Program-made: the position numbers and the translations under genes
Shown: positions 16,657 to 26,209 of the stretch, in pieces
Layout: every line of letters begins with the position of its first letter
Position numbering within the stretch: position 1 is the stretch's first letter
Notes under the pieces: generated by a model
Databases searched by the model: none
What the model was told of the DNA's origin: nothing
Seen by the model: the letters and a program-made list of their open reading frames with translations, nothing else
NCBI RefSeq assembly: GCF_001314605.1
Contig: NZ_LIHP01000012.1
Location: forward strand, 118,080-182,079
Origin: Marinobacter sp. HL-58
Lineage (GTDB): Bacteria; Pseudomonadota; Gammaproteobacteria; Pseudomonadales; Oleiphilaceae
Reading direction: 5' to 3'
DNA: 64,000 bases

Positions 16657-19100
16657 GCCCCTTGGACTGCTTTCACTGTGGCGAGCCGGCACCCGGCCGG
16701 CCTGCTATCACGCTTGAGCTTGAAGGCGAGTTACGCCACTTCTGCTGCCAGGGCTGCAAGGCCGTTTGCGAAACCATACGCGCAGAGGGTCTTGACGGTT
16801 TCTATCAGTTTCGCACTGAACCGGCTGTTACACCGAGGGAGCTGACCGGTTCCGAGCTTAACCGCATAAGGGAGCTGGACCACCCGCTGGTGCAGAAATC
16901 CTTTGTGTCGCCGGTTAAAGCAGGCCAGGAAGCGACCCTGCTGATCAGCGACATCACCTGCGCTGCCTGCATCTGGTTGCTGGAAAACCACATGGCCAGA
17001 CAGCCAGGGGTAATTTCCTTCTCTGTCAATCACAGCACCCAGCGGGCCCGCCTGCTGTGGAACCCGGATCAGGCCAGACTCAGCGACCTGCTGATCGCGA
17101 TCCATGAGCTCGGGTACCGGGCCCGCCCCTACCAGGCGGATGAAGCGGAACAGGCGCTGAAAGCCGAGCACCGGTCGGCCTTGATTCGCCTCGCCGTTGC
17201 CGGTATCGGCTCTTTCCAGACCATGATGCTGGCATTCCCGCTGTATTTTGAACTGGTCAGCGAACTTACCCCGGAATTCATCAGCTTCTTTCGCTGGTTC
17301 AGTCTTCTGGTGGCAACTCCCGTTGTGCTCTACAGTGCCCGACCCTTCTTCACCAATGCCCTGCGTGATATTCGCAGCAGACACCTGACCATGGACGTGC
17401 CGGTGGCAACGGCCATTGGCCTGGCCTATGTCGCCAGCGCCTGGGTCACCATGTTTGGTGGTGAAGAGGTGTATTTTGAATCGGTCTGCATGTTCACGTT
17501 CTTCCTCCAGTTGGGTCGATACATCGAGATGCAGGCACGATACCGGGCCGGCCTGACCGGCAATGCCCTCGCAGGCTTCCAGCCCATGGTCGCCAGCCGC
17601 CTGAAGGGTAACGAAACGGAAATTGTTCCGAGCCATGATCTTGCCGCCGGTGATCTGATCAGGATCAGACCAGGGGAAACACTGCCTGCCGACGGGGTGA
17701 TCGTCAGCGGGCACTCAACCCTGAACGAAGCGGCCCTGACCGGGGAGTATCTGCCGGAAACCCGGAATCCAGGTGACGAGGTGCATGCCGGCAGCGTCAA
17801 CGGTGAGAACCCGATCGAGGTGGAAGTACTTCGTGCGGGAGCACAGACCCGCCTGTCCGGTATTCTTCGCATACTTGACCGGGTTCAGTCGGAGAAACCG
17901 CCCGTTGCGTTGATGGCGGATCGCATCGCCGGGGTCTTCGTCAGTCGCGTGCTGATCCTGGCACCCTTGATCTGGATCGGCTGGTGGCTGGCCGGGGCAG
18001 ACAACGCTTTCGACATCACCCTGTCGGTACTTGTGGTGACCTGCCCCTGCGCCCTTTCCCTGGCCACTCCTACCGCTATTACATCGGCCACCATGCGGCT
18101 GCGCAAGCTCGGTCTTCTGCCCACACGGGGGCATACCCTGGAGTCGCTTAACAACATCGACACAGTGATTTTCGACAAGACCGGAACCCTTACCCGTGGT
18201 GAGCTGAGCCTGGTGGACACCCATGTGTTCGGAAACCGCGACAAGCAACAATGCCTGGAAATGGCGGCTAGCCTGGAAAAACACTCGGAACATCCTGTTG
18301 CCAGAGTATTCCACCACCTGCGAAGTGACTCTGCCAGGGACGTTCAGAACCACCTGGGTGGCGGTTTGTCCGGCGAACTCGACGGGCAACGTTTTTTTAT
18401 CGGCCACAGGGAATTTGTTCAGGACAATGTCGGCCAGCCGCCCCCAGTCAGCGACGATCACCGGGGCATGGAAATCTGGCTGGCAACCGACAATCAGTGG
18501 CTGGCCCGTTTCATACTGGATGACGAGCCCAGGCCAGAAGCAAAGGAAGCGGTACAAACACTGCAAAAGGCCGGTCTGCGCACCATCCTGCTCAGCGGGG
18601 ACCGCTCGGGCCATGTGGACGAGATTGCCCGGATCCTGGGTATTGATGAAGCCATCGGCCAGGCATCACCCGAGGACAAGCTCCGGGTACTGGAAAGGTT
18701 AAGAGAGGAAGGCCGGCATATCATGATGGTGGGCGACGGCCTCAACGATCTGCCCTCCATGGCCGGCGCCGGGGTATCCGTCGCCATGGGCAGTGCCGCG
18801 GATCTGACACAACTCAGGGCAGACGCCGTGCTGCTTAACGGACAACTGACACAGCTGGCCGAAGCCCTTGATACGGCAGGACGTACCCGCCGAATCATTC
18901 GCCAGAACATGGCCTGGGCGCTCGGTTACAACCTGTGTGCCCTGCCCCTGGCCGCCGCCGGGCTGGTACCACCCTGGCTGGCAGCCATCGGCATGTCCCT
19001 GAGCTCGCTGGTGGTGGTGCTCAATGCCCTGAGACTGGGACGAACCCCTGCGACCGCAGAGCGCCCTGTACCGGCGGTTGGCGCCGAGGCAACGTCCTGA
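16653..19100 (+). CDS. ccoI: Copper-translocating P1B-type ATPase CcoI (FixI)
   Basis: An 815-residue inner-membrane copper-exporting ATPase that feeds copper to cbb3 assembly. The N-terminus has a FixI-type cysteine-rich segment (CFHCGEP and CCQGCKAVC), then a heavy-metal-associated domain with CAAC in DITCAACIWLL. The membrane CPC motif is at 464-466, the phosphorylation motif DKTGT starts at 508, and GDGLNDLPS marks the hinge. The GTG start overlaps ccoH. Gene order G-H-I-S is that of the classical cluster. Confidence 0.95.
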   Translation: MSPLDCFHCGEPAPGRPAITLELEGELRHFCCQGCKAVCETIRAEGLDGFYQFRTEPAVTPRELTGSELNRIRELDHPLVQKSFVSPVKAGQEATLLISDITCAACIWLLENHMARQPGVISFSVNHSTQRARLLWNPDQARLSDLLIAIHELGYRARPYQADEAEQALKAEHRSALIRLAVAGIGSFQTMMLAFPLYFELVSELTPEFISFFRWFSLLVATPVVLYSARPFFTNALRDIRSRHLTMDVPVATAIGLAYVASAWVTMFGGEEVYFESVCMFTFFLQLGRYIEMQARYRAGLTGNALAGFQPMVASRLKGNETEIVPSHDLAAGDLIRIRPGETLPADGVIVSGHSTLNEAALTGEYLPETRNPGDEVHAGSVNGENPIEVEVLRAGAQTRLSGILRILDRVQSEKPPVALMADRIAGVFVSRVLILAPLIWIGWWLAGADNAFDITLSVLVVTCPCALSLATPTAITSATMRLRKLGLLPTRGHTLESLNNIDTVIFDKTGTLTRGELSLVDTHVFGNRDKQQCLEMAASLEKHSEHPVARVFHHLRSDSARDVQNHLGGGLSGELDGQRFFIGHREFVQDNVGQPPPVSDDHRGMEIWLATDNQWLARFILDDEPRPEAKEAVQTLQKAGLRTILLSGDRSGHVDEIARILGIDEAIGQASPEDKLRVLERLREEGRHIMMVGDGLNDLPSMAGAGVSVAMGSAADLTQLRADAVLLNGQLTQLAEALDTAGRTRRIIRQNMAWALGYNLCALPLAAAGLVPPWLAAIGMSLSSLVVVLNALRLGRTPATAERPVPAVGAEATS

Positions 19101-19142
19101 TACCGTGGGAAAGGAATCACCTTTAATGCTTGAGGTAACATC

Positions 19143-19397
19143 ATGAAAATCGTAATGATCCTCGTACCGGTCATGCTGATACTTGTCGCCTTGGGCATTG
19201 TCCTGTTCTCCTGGGCGGTGAAAAACGGCCAGTACGACGATCTGGACGGCCCCGCCCATCGCATTCTCTATGATGATGACAAGGACAAAATACCGGACGA
19301 TGCAAAGCAACCGGGGCAGGAGGCAGCCTCACGCAGTCACCGGGCTTCCGGCAGCAAGAACGACGACAACAGCGCCGGAGACGACCAGACGTCCTGA
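19143..19397 (+). CDS. ccoS: cbb3 oxidase maturation protein CcoS
   Basis: An 84-residue single-span membrane protein of the CcoS family, needed for active cbb3 oxidase. One N-terminal helix (IVMILVPVMLILVALGIVLFS) is followed by the characteristic FSWAVKNGQYDDLDGPAHRILYDDD segment and a disordered hydrophilic tail. It overlaps the next gene by one base. Confidence 0.94.
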   Translation: MKIVMILVPVMLILVALGIVLFSWAVKNGQYDDLDGPAHRILYDDDKDKIPDDAKQPGQEAASRSHRASGSKNDDNSAGDDQTS

Positions 19398-20095
19398 TGA
19401 GTGAAGAACTGTACCTGAGTTATTCCAGCGCCTTCCTGATCGGATTACTGGGCAGCACACACTGCCTGAGCATGTGCGGTGGTATCAGTGCTTCCCTGTC
19501 CATGGCACTTCCCGTCGGCAAAGGCTTCCGCCTTCGCCAGACAACCATGCTGCTGGCCTTCAATGGTGGCCGCATCGGCAGCTATGCCCTCATTGCAGCG
19601 CTGGTCGCCCTGCTCAGTACCAGTGCCACCGGTTACTGGACACAACTTGGCCCGGTTCTGCGAACCCTTGCCGGTATTTTGCTGATTCTGATGGGGCTTT
19701 CCATGGGCCAGTGGTGGCAGGGAATCCGATATGTGGAACGCATCGGTGGCCCGGTCTGGAAGCGCCTGTCGCCGCTGACCAAACGCGTGCTGCCGGTGCA
19801 CCATGTCGGGCAGGCACTGGCACTTGGAGCGCTCTGGGGATGGCTGCCCTGCGGCCTGGTCTACAGCACGCTGGGGTGGGCCGCGTTGCAACCCAGTGTT
19901 GGCAGTGCCGCCGCAACCATGCTGTTCTTTGGCCTGGGGACCCTGCCCTCCATGCTGGCAACCGGATATGCGGCTACCTGGATCCGCAAGTTGCGGGAGC
20001 ATAAACATTTCCGGCAGGTTGCCGGGCTGCTGCTGATCGGTTTCGGGATCTGGACCCTGCCCCTTATGGCGATGATGCATTCAGGGCACGGATAG
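19397..20095 (+). CDS. TauE/SafE-like membrane protein downstream of ccoS
   Basis: A 232-residue integral membrane protein of the sulfite exporter TauE/SafE-like (COG2836) group. The N-terminal motif GLLGSTHCLSMCGGISASLS, a histidine and two cysteines in a membrane helix, is typical of the subgroup found beside cbb3 and heavy-metal genes. A second motif LPCGLVYSTLGWAA follows. About six transmembrane segments are visible. Its constant place after ccoS in related genomes suggests a role in copper or heme handling for the oxidase, but substrate and direction are unknown. It ends the operon, convergent with ttcA. Confidence 0.82.
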   Translation: MSEELYLSYSSAFLIGLLGSTHCLSMCGGISASLSMALPVGKGFRLRQTTMLLAFNGGRIGSYALIAALVALLSTSATGYWTQLGPVLRTLAGILLILMGLSMGQWWQGIRYVERIGGPVWKRLSPLTKRVLPVHHVGQALALGALWGWLPCGLVYSTLGWAALQPSVGSAAATMLFFGLGTLPSMLATGYAATWIRKLREHKHFRQVAGLLLIGFGIWTLPLMAMMHSGHG

Positions 20096-20097
20096 AC

Positions 20098-20117
20098 ACA
20101 CCCGGGGCCCGGGGTGT
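20098..20117. terminator. GC-rich inverted repeat between convergent genes
   Basis: ACACCCGGGGCCCGGGGTGT lies between the TauE-like gene and the ttcA stop. The outer arms ACACCC/GGGTGT are complementary around a GC-rich centre. It could act as a bidirectional hairpin, but there is no T-run. Confidence 0.4.
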
Positions 20118-21028
20118 CAGAGATTGAGTACGTCCAGCCTCCCGAAATCCGATTCCGGCTCAGCGGTTCCGACAGCCGCCGGCCCGCTGGCTGATTGCCG
20201 AACGCCTTCGCGGAAATCATACAGTGATGTATCGGCAAGATGGGACGGCTCCACGTTGCACATGGCGCGAAACATGGTTTCCAGCCGTCCGGGGTGCTGT
20301 TTATCCCAGGTCTGGAACATGTCCTTGATCACCTGGCGCTGCAGATTCTCCTGGGAGCCACAGAGGTTGCATGGAATGATCGGGAACTCCCTCATTCGGG
20401 CATACCGGGCAATGTCTTTCTCACGGCTATAGGCCAGGGGCCGGATGACGGTATTGCGGCCATCATCACTGTGCAGTACCGGCGGCATGGACTTGAGCTT
20501 GCCACCATAGAACATGTTCAGGAACAGGGTTTCCAGCAGGTCATCCCGGTGGTGGCCCAGGGCAATCTTGGTGACACCGTGTTCCTCCGCAAAATTATAG
20601 AGAATTCCGCGGCGCAGGCGGGAGCAAAGTCCGCAGGTGGTCTTCCCTTCCGGCACTTTTTCCTTAACAATACTGTATGTGTCCTTCTCGATGATGTGAT
20701 ACTCGATACCGAGTGCAGACAGATACTCCGGCAAGACCTCTTCCGGGAACCCGGGTTGTTTCTGGTCCAGGTTCACGGCAATCAGTTCAAAGTGCACCGG
20801 CGCACTTTTCTGAAGGTTCAGCAGAATATCGAGCATGGCGTAAGAGTCCTTGCCGCCGGAAAGGCAGCACATGACTTTATCGCCGGCTTCAATCATCGAG
20901 AAATCAGCAATTGCCTGCCCCATTTCCCGGCGCAGGCGTTTCTGCAGCTTGTTGAATTCCAGTTTCTGCCTGCGCTCTGCGTCAGAGGCCGGGACAGAAT
21001 CAGAGTTGGCAGTGATTGCTTCGGGCAT
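20117..21028 (-). CDS. ttcA: tRNA 2-thiocytidine(32) synthetase TtcA
   Basis: A 303-residue PP-loop ATPase that adds sulfur to cytidine 32 of certain tRNAs using an iron-sulfur cluster. The PP-loop [10 protein letters not shown] is at about 57-66. The two CxxC pairs that hold the cluster are [10 protein letters not shown] and [12 protein letters not shown]. Length and motif order match the family. In anaerobe-capable pseudomonads ttcA lies near anr, but no anr is seen here. Confidence 0.95.
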   Translation of the reverse strand: MPEAITANSDSVPASDAERRQKLEFNKLQKRLRREMGQAIADFSMIEAGDKVMCCLSGGKDSYAMLDILLNLQKSAPVHFELIAVNLDQKQPGFPEEVLPEYLSALGIEYHIIEKDTYSIVKEKVPEGKTTCGLCSRLRRGILYNFAEEHGVTKIALGHHRDDLLETLFLNMFYGGKLKSMPPVLHSDDGRNTVIRPLAYSREKDIARYARMREFPIIPCNLCGSQENLQRQVIKDMFQTWDKQHPGRLETMFRAMCNVEPSHLADTSLYDFREGVRQSASGPAAVGTAEPESDFGRLDVLNL

Positions 21029-21102
21029 AGAAATACGTCGTTCATAGGGTCAGTGAGCGTTGGATTATACGCGTGCAAATGTTCCAGGGACAGGATACAG
21101 AC

Positions 21103-21747
21103 ATGGATATGTCAGCGACAAAAAAGGAAACGCCCGGCAAGCGGGAATTCAATCGTATTCGTAACCGCAGGGCGATACTCGATGCGGCCCGGGAGTGTTT
21201 CCGGGCCCGTGGTTACGACAACTCCACCATCCGCGATATTGTTCGCCGCACCGGCCTCGCCGCAGGCACCTTCTATAATTATTTTTCCAGCAAGCAGGAC
21301 ATCTTCGCTGCCCTGTTGACGGATTTCCTGGGCCAGCTCAACCACAACCTTACGGAAACCAGAAAAGCAGCCCGGTCAGCGGACGAATTCATTTACTCCG
21401 CCTACCTGGCATTGTTCCAAGCCACGGCCAGTGATCCACTGGTGTATGAACTGGCTCACCGTAATGACCACGCCATTCGGGAGCAGTTCGGCGCCGACAT
21501 TCTCGGCCTTACCATGCTGTCACTCGAAGAGGACGTCAGAAGCGCCGTTGAACATGGGCTGCTGCCGGACATCGATCAGGAATACCTCTGCGCCGCTTTC
21601 TTCGGCGTCGGCTACGAGCTCAGCCTGCGCCTTGCCCAACGCGCTCACAAGCACCCCGATAAGGCTGAAGCAGAAGCCAGGAAAGCCACCCGCTTTGCAA
21701 CCAACCTGTTTCTCAACGGGCTGAGACTGGAAGCCCCTCTTCCGTAA
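21103..21747 (+). CDS. TetR/AcrR family transcriptional regulator
   Basis: A 214-residue TetR-type repressor. The N-terminal helix-turn-helix includes RRAILDAARECFRARGY, STIRDIVRRTGLAAGTFYNYF and SKQDIF. The remainder is an all-helical ligand/dimer domain without a recognisable ligand signature. I chose ATG 21103 after AGGGACAGGATACAGAC. A GTG at 21073 would add ten residues. It is divergent from ttcA and about 27 bases before the DnaJ-related gene, with which it may be cotranscribed. The regulated pathway is unknown. Confidence 0.85.
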   Translation: MDMSATKKETPGKREFNRIRNRRAILDAARECFRARGYDNSTIRDIVRRTGLAAGTFYNYFSSKQDIFAALLTDFLGQLNHNLTETRKAARSADEFIYSAYLALFQATASDPLVYELAHRNDHAIREQFGADILGLTMLSLEEDVRSAVEHGLLPDIDQEYLCAAFFGVGYELSLRLAQRAHKHPDKAEAEARKATRFATNLFLNGLRLEAPLP

Positions 21748-21774
21748 CAGCGCCCGGTCACCTACCATAACGGA

Positions 21775-22437
21775 ATGACTCAACCTGACCTGGCCACAGA
21801 TGCAAATCAAGCTCCCGACTCCGGCGACCAGGACGAAAAACTGGATTTCCAGATTCAGCACCTGCTGGTCGCCACCGAGCACATCCTCCGGCAGAACCCG
21901 GCCGGTATCAACGAGCTTGGGCTGATCAAGACCCTGCAAAAGAAGCCCTGGGAATTGATCGGCACGGTCAATTTCGCAGAACCGGATAAGCTCTATCCGG
22001 TTCATTTCCTCCTGTTCCATGTGCTTTACCGTCTCCGTGACCAACTGGCAGGCGGCGGCGAAACCCTCACCATCTCGCCGCTGGTCATCCGCCTCCGGCA
22101 GACCACTGTGGTTGGCGGCACCGGTGTTCCGGACCATGCGGACGAACTGAGAAACTTTTACCTGGATCTGTCCAGGTACAGGATGCCGGAAGAGTCCATA
22201 AACCGGATGATGGATGATTTCTGGGCGGGACGCTCCGGTTACCAACCCGGGCTTTCAGAAGCCCGGGATGCAGCAACCACTCTGGGCTTTGACACTATTC
22301 CGGAAGGATTTGAAGAGGTAAAGTACCGGTTTCGCAGAGCGGTGATGCGTGCCCACCCGGACCGGGGCGGAGAAACCGAAGCCATTCAGCATCTTAACCG
22401 CGCCTTTGCGGTGCTGAAGGCACACTTCAGGACCTGA
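21775..22437 (+). CDS. DnaJ-related protein with C-terminal J domain
   Basis: A 220-residue protein with an N-terminal DNAJ-related helical domain (about 20-150) and a truncated J domain at the end. The HPD motif is in VMRAHPDRGGETEAIQHLNRA. An N-terminal domain with a terminal J domain is the arrangement of the DNAJ_related family. A cochaperone role with DnaK is expected but the client is unknown. The ATG is preceded by a weak ribosome site. It follows the TetR gene closely. Confidence 0.85.
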   Translation: MTQPDLATDANQAPDSGDQDEKLDFQIQHLLVATEHILRQNPAGINELGLIKTLQKKPWELIGTVNFAEPDKLYPVHFLLFHVLYRLRDQLAGGGETLTISPLVIRLRQTTVVGGTGVPDHADELRNFYLDLSRYRMPEESINRMMDDFWAGRSGYQPGLSEARDAATTLGFDTIPEGFEEVKYRFRRAVMRAHPDRGGETEAIQHLNRAFAVLKAHFRT

Positions 22438-22475
22438 CCCTTACGACGACGATGCGGATCACAGAGGACCATACT

Positions 22476-23507
22476 ATGGCAAAACGAATGACGACCCGAT
22501 TATTTCTGGTGCTATGGCTCGCGGGCCTTGCCATAAGCGCGAAAGCCGATCTGGTGGTGCTTCAGTACCATCATGTCAGCGATTCAACGCCCGCTTCCAC
22601 AAGCACGTCTGTCTCGCTGTTTGCGGAACAGCTGGAGATGATCGAGGAACTGGAAATCGACGTTGTGCCCCTGGAATCCGGAACCCGTGATGCGCTGGAT
22701 GGCAAACTGAATGATCGCAAGCAGATTGCCATCACTTTCGACGACGCCTACGAATCGGTTTACGACACTGCGGTGCCGGAACTGGAAAAACGGGGCTACC
22801 CCTATACGATTTTCGTCAATACCGATGCGATTGGCAGTCAGGGATACATGACCTGGGAACAGCTTGAAGAAGTGCGTGACAACGACGGCGTGACCATCGC
22901 CAACCACAGTGAAGACCACGGCCATCTGGCCAGGCGTCCTGACGAAAATGAAAGTGACTGGACTCAGCGTGTGGAACGGAGCCTGGACAAGGCCCAGGAC
23001 ACCCTCGAAGACAGGCTGGGCACTGACGTTCCGATGTTTGCCTATCCCTATGGCGAGTTTGACGAAGCCCTGGAGCGCAAAATCGAGGAGCGAGGATGGC
23101 TGGGCTTTGGCCAGCAGTCCGGTGCCATCGGCGAAACCTCTGGTGCCACCCGCCTGCCCCGCTTTCCCATGGCCAACGCTTACGGGCAACTCAACGGCCT
23201 GAAAGACAAACTGCGGAGCAAGGCTTTGCCCGTGGATGCCAATCAGCTTCCTGACGGTGTCATTGATGAAAATCCACCTACACTGACTTTCACCGTACCC
23301 GATTCCATCAGCGTCGACAGGCTCACCTGCTTTGCGTCCGGACAGGGGCGGGTTGATTTCGATGTATCCGGGGATGAACTGACCCTGAAAGCGCCGGACA
23401 GATTCAACAGCCGCCGTTTTCGTTATAACTGCACCCATCCCGTGTCGGATGGCAGTTTTTACTGGCTGTCCCAGCAATGGCTCGACCTGAGCAGGCCGGA
23501 GGACTAG
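22476..23507 (+). CDS. Secreted polysaccharide deacetylase family protein
   Basis: A 343-residue secreted protein with an N-terminal signal peptide (about 1-26, ending near AISAKA) and a NodB-like deacetylase domain. The first catalytic motif is ITFDDAYESVYDTA, giving a likely Asp-Asp pair. The zinc site appears as NHSEDHGHLARR and the late motif as FAYPYGEFDEAL. These support a metal-dependent N- or O-deacetylase acting on an extracytoplasmic glycan. The C-terminal 80 residues form an extra beta-rich domain. ATG 22476 follows AGAGGACC; a start at 22452 lacks this. The gene overlaps the convergent lipoprotein gene by four bases. Confidence 0.86.
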   Translation: MAKRMTTRLFLVLWLAGLAISAKADLVVLQYHHVSDSTPASTSTSVSLFAEQLEMIEELEIDVVPLESGTRDALDGKLNDRKQIAITFDDAYESVYDTAVPELEKRGYPYTIFVNTDAIGSQGYMTWEQLEEVRDNDGVTIANHSEDHGHLARRPDENESDWTQRVERSLDKAQDTLEDRLGTDVPMFAYPYGEFDEALERKIEERGWLGFGQQSGAIGETSGATRLPRFPMANAYGQLNGLKDKLRSKALPVDANQLPDGVIDENPPTLTFTVPDSISVDRLTCFASGQGRVDFDVSGDELTLKAPDRFNSRRFRYNCTHPVSDGSFYWLSQQWLDLSRPED

Positions 23508-24511
23508 TGCCCCTCTTCCCGTGACAGGCCCAGCTCACCGGTACGGGTGTGAGGAATTGCCTCAGGCCCGTATTTGCCTTCGATAACCGTTTGGCCGGCC
23601 AGATCCTCGTCACGGGTGAAAATCACCATCCAGCGCTCTCCCCGCCCGGGAAATACCGGAATATAAGCGTTCAGGTAGCCATGACTGTGCCAGGACTCCG
23701 GGACATATTCCGCTACCAGGTCGGTCACTATTCGCAAGGGCTCAAATGACTCATCCAGAAAAGCGACAGAGGGCACAAAGACGCCATCTTTGGCAAACGA
23801 TCGGAGCTGAAGAATAAAATCCCTGTGCAGATCCGCCGAAGGTAATCTGACCAGCCGGTAGGGACTGTCGCCCGTGCTGAAGGAATAAACGCTGGATTTC
23901 CGGTTCAGGTTAATGCCGAACTCGCGGCCCTGCTGCCACACCTCCGGCTCGGACCTGTCCATATCCCGGCAACACTGGCGCGACCATTGCGTGAAAAAGG
24001 ACTCTGCGCCCGGCTCCATTCCCAGAACCGCCCGGGCTTGTGGGTCGGCCCCTTCGGGCAGATCGGTTTCAGCCGTTGCCTCTCCGGCCTGGTAAATACT
24101 GGCCTCGGTCAGCTGGACCGGCGGTTTGACCCGGCCTTTTTCGACTGCGGATCTGGTATCCGGCTGATAATAGCTGGCACGGACATTACCCTCGGCATCC
24201 CGCCAGGTGAAATAGGGCTGTGGTTCGCCGGGCCGGACATATCCGTCTTTCTCCAGCTGGTTGCCGTCCGGGTAGTTCTCCAGATTGAACTCGTCGTCAG
24301 CAGTCTCTGATGCGTCGTCCTCCGCTGTATCAGAGGACGACTCATCGTCATCACCGGACGTTTTCGGTATCGGGGTATGCCGCACCTGCCCCTGGTCATC
24401 CACCCAGGTGAAATAACCGTCGCGGGCGCCGGATGAGTCAGGGCCGGAGGACTGGCAACCTGCGATCGTGGCGACCAGGCATATGACAACCAGAAAATGG
24501 CATCTATACAT
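23504..24511 (-). CDS. MalM-like lipoprotein with DUF4124-type repeats
   Basis: A 335-residue lipoprotein. The signal peptide ends in the lipobox IAGC (about 17-20). Two short repeats of DUF4124 type follow, GYFTWVDDQGQVRHTPIP and PYFTWRDAEGNVRASYYQP, joined by an acidic linker. The C-terminal part (about 190-315) resembles the E. coli periplasmic maltose-operon protein MalM: VPSVAFLDESFEPLR and then RWMVIFTRDEDLAGQT. The homology is judged by eye. It is the last gene of a four-gene minus-strand operon, 35 bases after the FadL gene. The proximity of malT makes the MalM likeness notable. The function of MalM itself is unsettled. Confidence 0.7.
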   Translation of the reverse strand: MYRCHFLVVICLVATIAGCQSSGPDSSGARDGYFTWVDDQGQVRHTPIPKTSGDDDESSSDTAEDDASETADDEFNLENYPDGNQLEKDGYVRPGEPQPYFTWRDAEGNVRASYYQPDTRSAVEKGRVKPPVQLTEASIYQAGEATAETDLPEGADPQARAVLGMEPGAESFFTQWSRQCCRDMDRSEPEVWQQGREFGINLNRKSSVYSFSTGDSPYRLVRLPSADLHRDFILQLRSFAKDGVFVPSVAFLDESFEPLRIVTDLVAEYVPESWHSHGYLNAYIPVFPGRGERWMVIFTRDEDLAGQTVIEGKYGPEAIPHTRTGELGLSREEGH

Positions 24512-24546
24512 CGGGGCTGATTACCCTGTTTGCAGGCGCTTTCGCG

Positions 24547-26172
24547 TCAGAATTTGGTGCGGAAACTGAGCCCCGCCATCGCAACCCGCAGGGAAGTTTT
24601 AACATCCAGCCCCGCATACGGGTTATAGATGATATTGGTTATGTTGTCACAGTTCAGGTTACAGCTTCCATTGGCAGGAATCGTTTCAATGGACTGAAGG
24701 TAGCTCAGGTTCATATCGATTTCTGTGTCCTTGTCCCACTGATAACCTATCCCCACGCTGTACAGGTTGGCACCACCAAACGGCGCCATGATGCTGCGCT
24801 GATCATCCGGTATGACCGAGTCCCGTATTTCCACCCCTGCCCGGAGATCCAGCCGTGAGGAAGCATGGAATTCCAGGCCAAAACCCCAGTTCCACTGGTC
24901 GGTAAACCCAAGAGGCAATCTCAGGGTCTCGGAAGTGGCGTTGTCCGGCGAGAGAATCTTCGCGGCGTTGAGGAATTCCAACCTGCGATCAAACCGGAAT
25001 ACGAACGCGTCCCACTGTTTGTAGTCGGTCCATCCCACGTCCACATTGACTGTCAGCTTCGGATGAACATCCACGCTGATGCCGGTCTGGAAATGCTGGG
25101 GATAGGTCAGATCCATGGATACGTTACCTGCCTCCCTTGGTGCGCCGGATGGAAGGCTGAGTATGGCCGAGGTAATGGCACCCAGAACCGACCCGTTCAC
25201 GCTCTGCCAGAAGCCGGACCAGTCGTCGGTATACTCGATTTCAAAAGTACCCTTTAGATTCATGTCGGCTTCGGAGGTATAGCTGGCACCCCAGCTGAAC
25301 CAGTCCGTCGGTTCCCACATGACACCCAGCGCATAGGTGGGCGACAGGGTTTCCTGAACATTGATACTGAGCGCGCCAATATCGTCCCAGGGGCCGACAT
25401 TACCGCCGCAAAGTGCAAGCCACGGCTGCAGAGGCTCGTCGCCGCTTTCACAGTTGAAGGCATCCTGAAGTACTTCTGCAACACCCAGCAGCATGTTGGG
25501 AGCGCGCATGTACTGGTCCGCGGCTATACCCATGTGGGACAGATGAATACCGGCACCCACCGCCCATTCGTCATTGATCTGGTAACCGACGGTTGGTGAC
25601 AGATAGGTTGTACGCTGGAGCGCCGTTGCCTGTGGCATATAGCGGCCGGGATCTTCCTTGTCACGGTAGAAACCGGCTGCAAGCGGCAGATAGAAGGCAT
25701 TACCAAAGGTCAGCTTGGACCCCGGAGGGTTGATGCTGATGCCGGCTGACGGAGCAACCGCCGGCCCCGGCGGGGCCCTGAGAATGCCAACCCCTGGCAC
25801 ATAGAGCGCAACGTTATTGGTATGACTGTGCTTGTTGGCAACGGGATCCCGCTGTTTACCCGTCAGTGGATCCGTCTCCAGGCCATCAATGCCGAAGATC
25901 TCATAGCCCTCCGGGGCATGGAAATCCGCATCAATGTCCAGGTAGACACTCATCAGATTCACTTCAAGCTGGCGACCGTCAAGCTTGGTCAGGCCTGCCG
26001 GATTGTAGTGGATAGCCATGAGGCCCGGAGGATCTGCCGTCACCGCGTTCCCCAAGGCCAGCGCTTTGGGGTGGATTGTCAGGTTCTGTGCCAGCTGCGC
26101 CTCGACACCACAGGTCACCGAGGCCGCCATGATGGCACCGGCAATCCGTTTTTTGTGGCTGCTTATACCCAT
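24547..26172 (-). CDS. Outer-membrane transport protein, FadL/OmpP1 family
   Basis: A 541-residue outer-membrane beta-barrel. A signal peptide (about 1-25) is followed by the FadL N-terminal hatch motif (ALGNAVTADPPGLMAIHYNPAGL). Many alternating-hydrophobic strands follow, and the protein ends in GLSFRTKF with the terminal phenylalanine used by the Bam machinery. FadL-family barrels take up hydrophobic substrates by lateral diffusion. Here the substrate is unknown. At 541 residues it is longer than E. coli FadL, with large loops (around residues 50-110 and 215-265) and several cysteines. It lies 37 bases downstream of the small-barrel gene, in the same operon. Confidence 0.88.
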   Translation of the reverse strand: MGISSHKKRIAGAIMAASVTCGVEAQLAQNLTIHPKALALGNAVTADPPGLMAIHYNPAGLTKLDGRQLEVNLMSVYLDIDADFHAPEGYEIFGIDGLETDPLTGKQRDPVANKHSHTNNVALYVPGVGILRAPPGPAVAPSAGISINPPGSKLTFGNAFYLPLAAGFYRDKEDPGRYMPQATALQRTTYLSPTVGYQINDEWAVGAGIHLSHMGIAADQYMRAPNMLLGVAEVLQDAFNCESGDEPLQPWLALCGGNVGPWDDIGALSINVQETLSPTYALGVMWEPTDWFSWGASYTSEADMNLKGTFEIEYTDDWSGFWQSVNGSVLGAITSAILSLPSGAPREAGNVSMDLTYPQHFQTGISVDVHPKLTVNVDVGWTDYKQWDAFVFRFDRRLEFLNAAKILSPDNATSETLRLPLGFTDQWNWGFGLEFHASSRLDLRAGVEIRDSVIPDDQRSIMAPFGGANLYSVGIGYQWDKDTEIDMNLSYLQSIETIPANGSCNLNCDNITNIIYNPYAGLDVKTSLRVAMAGLSFRTKF

Positions 26173-26209
26173 GAAATCTTCCCTTCCCGTAGAACGTCAG
26201 AGGCTGAAC

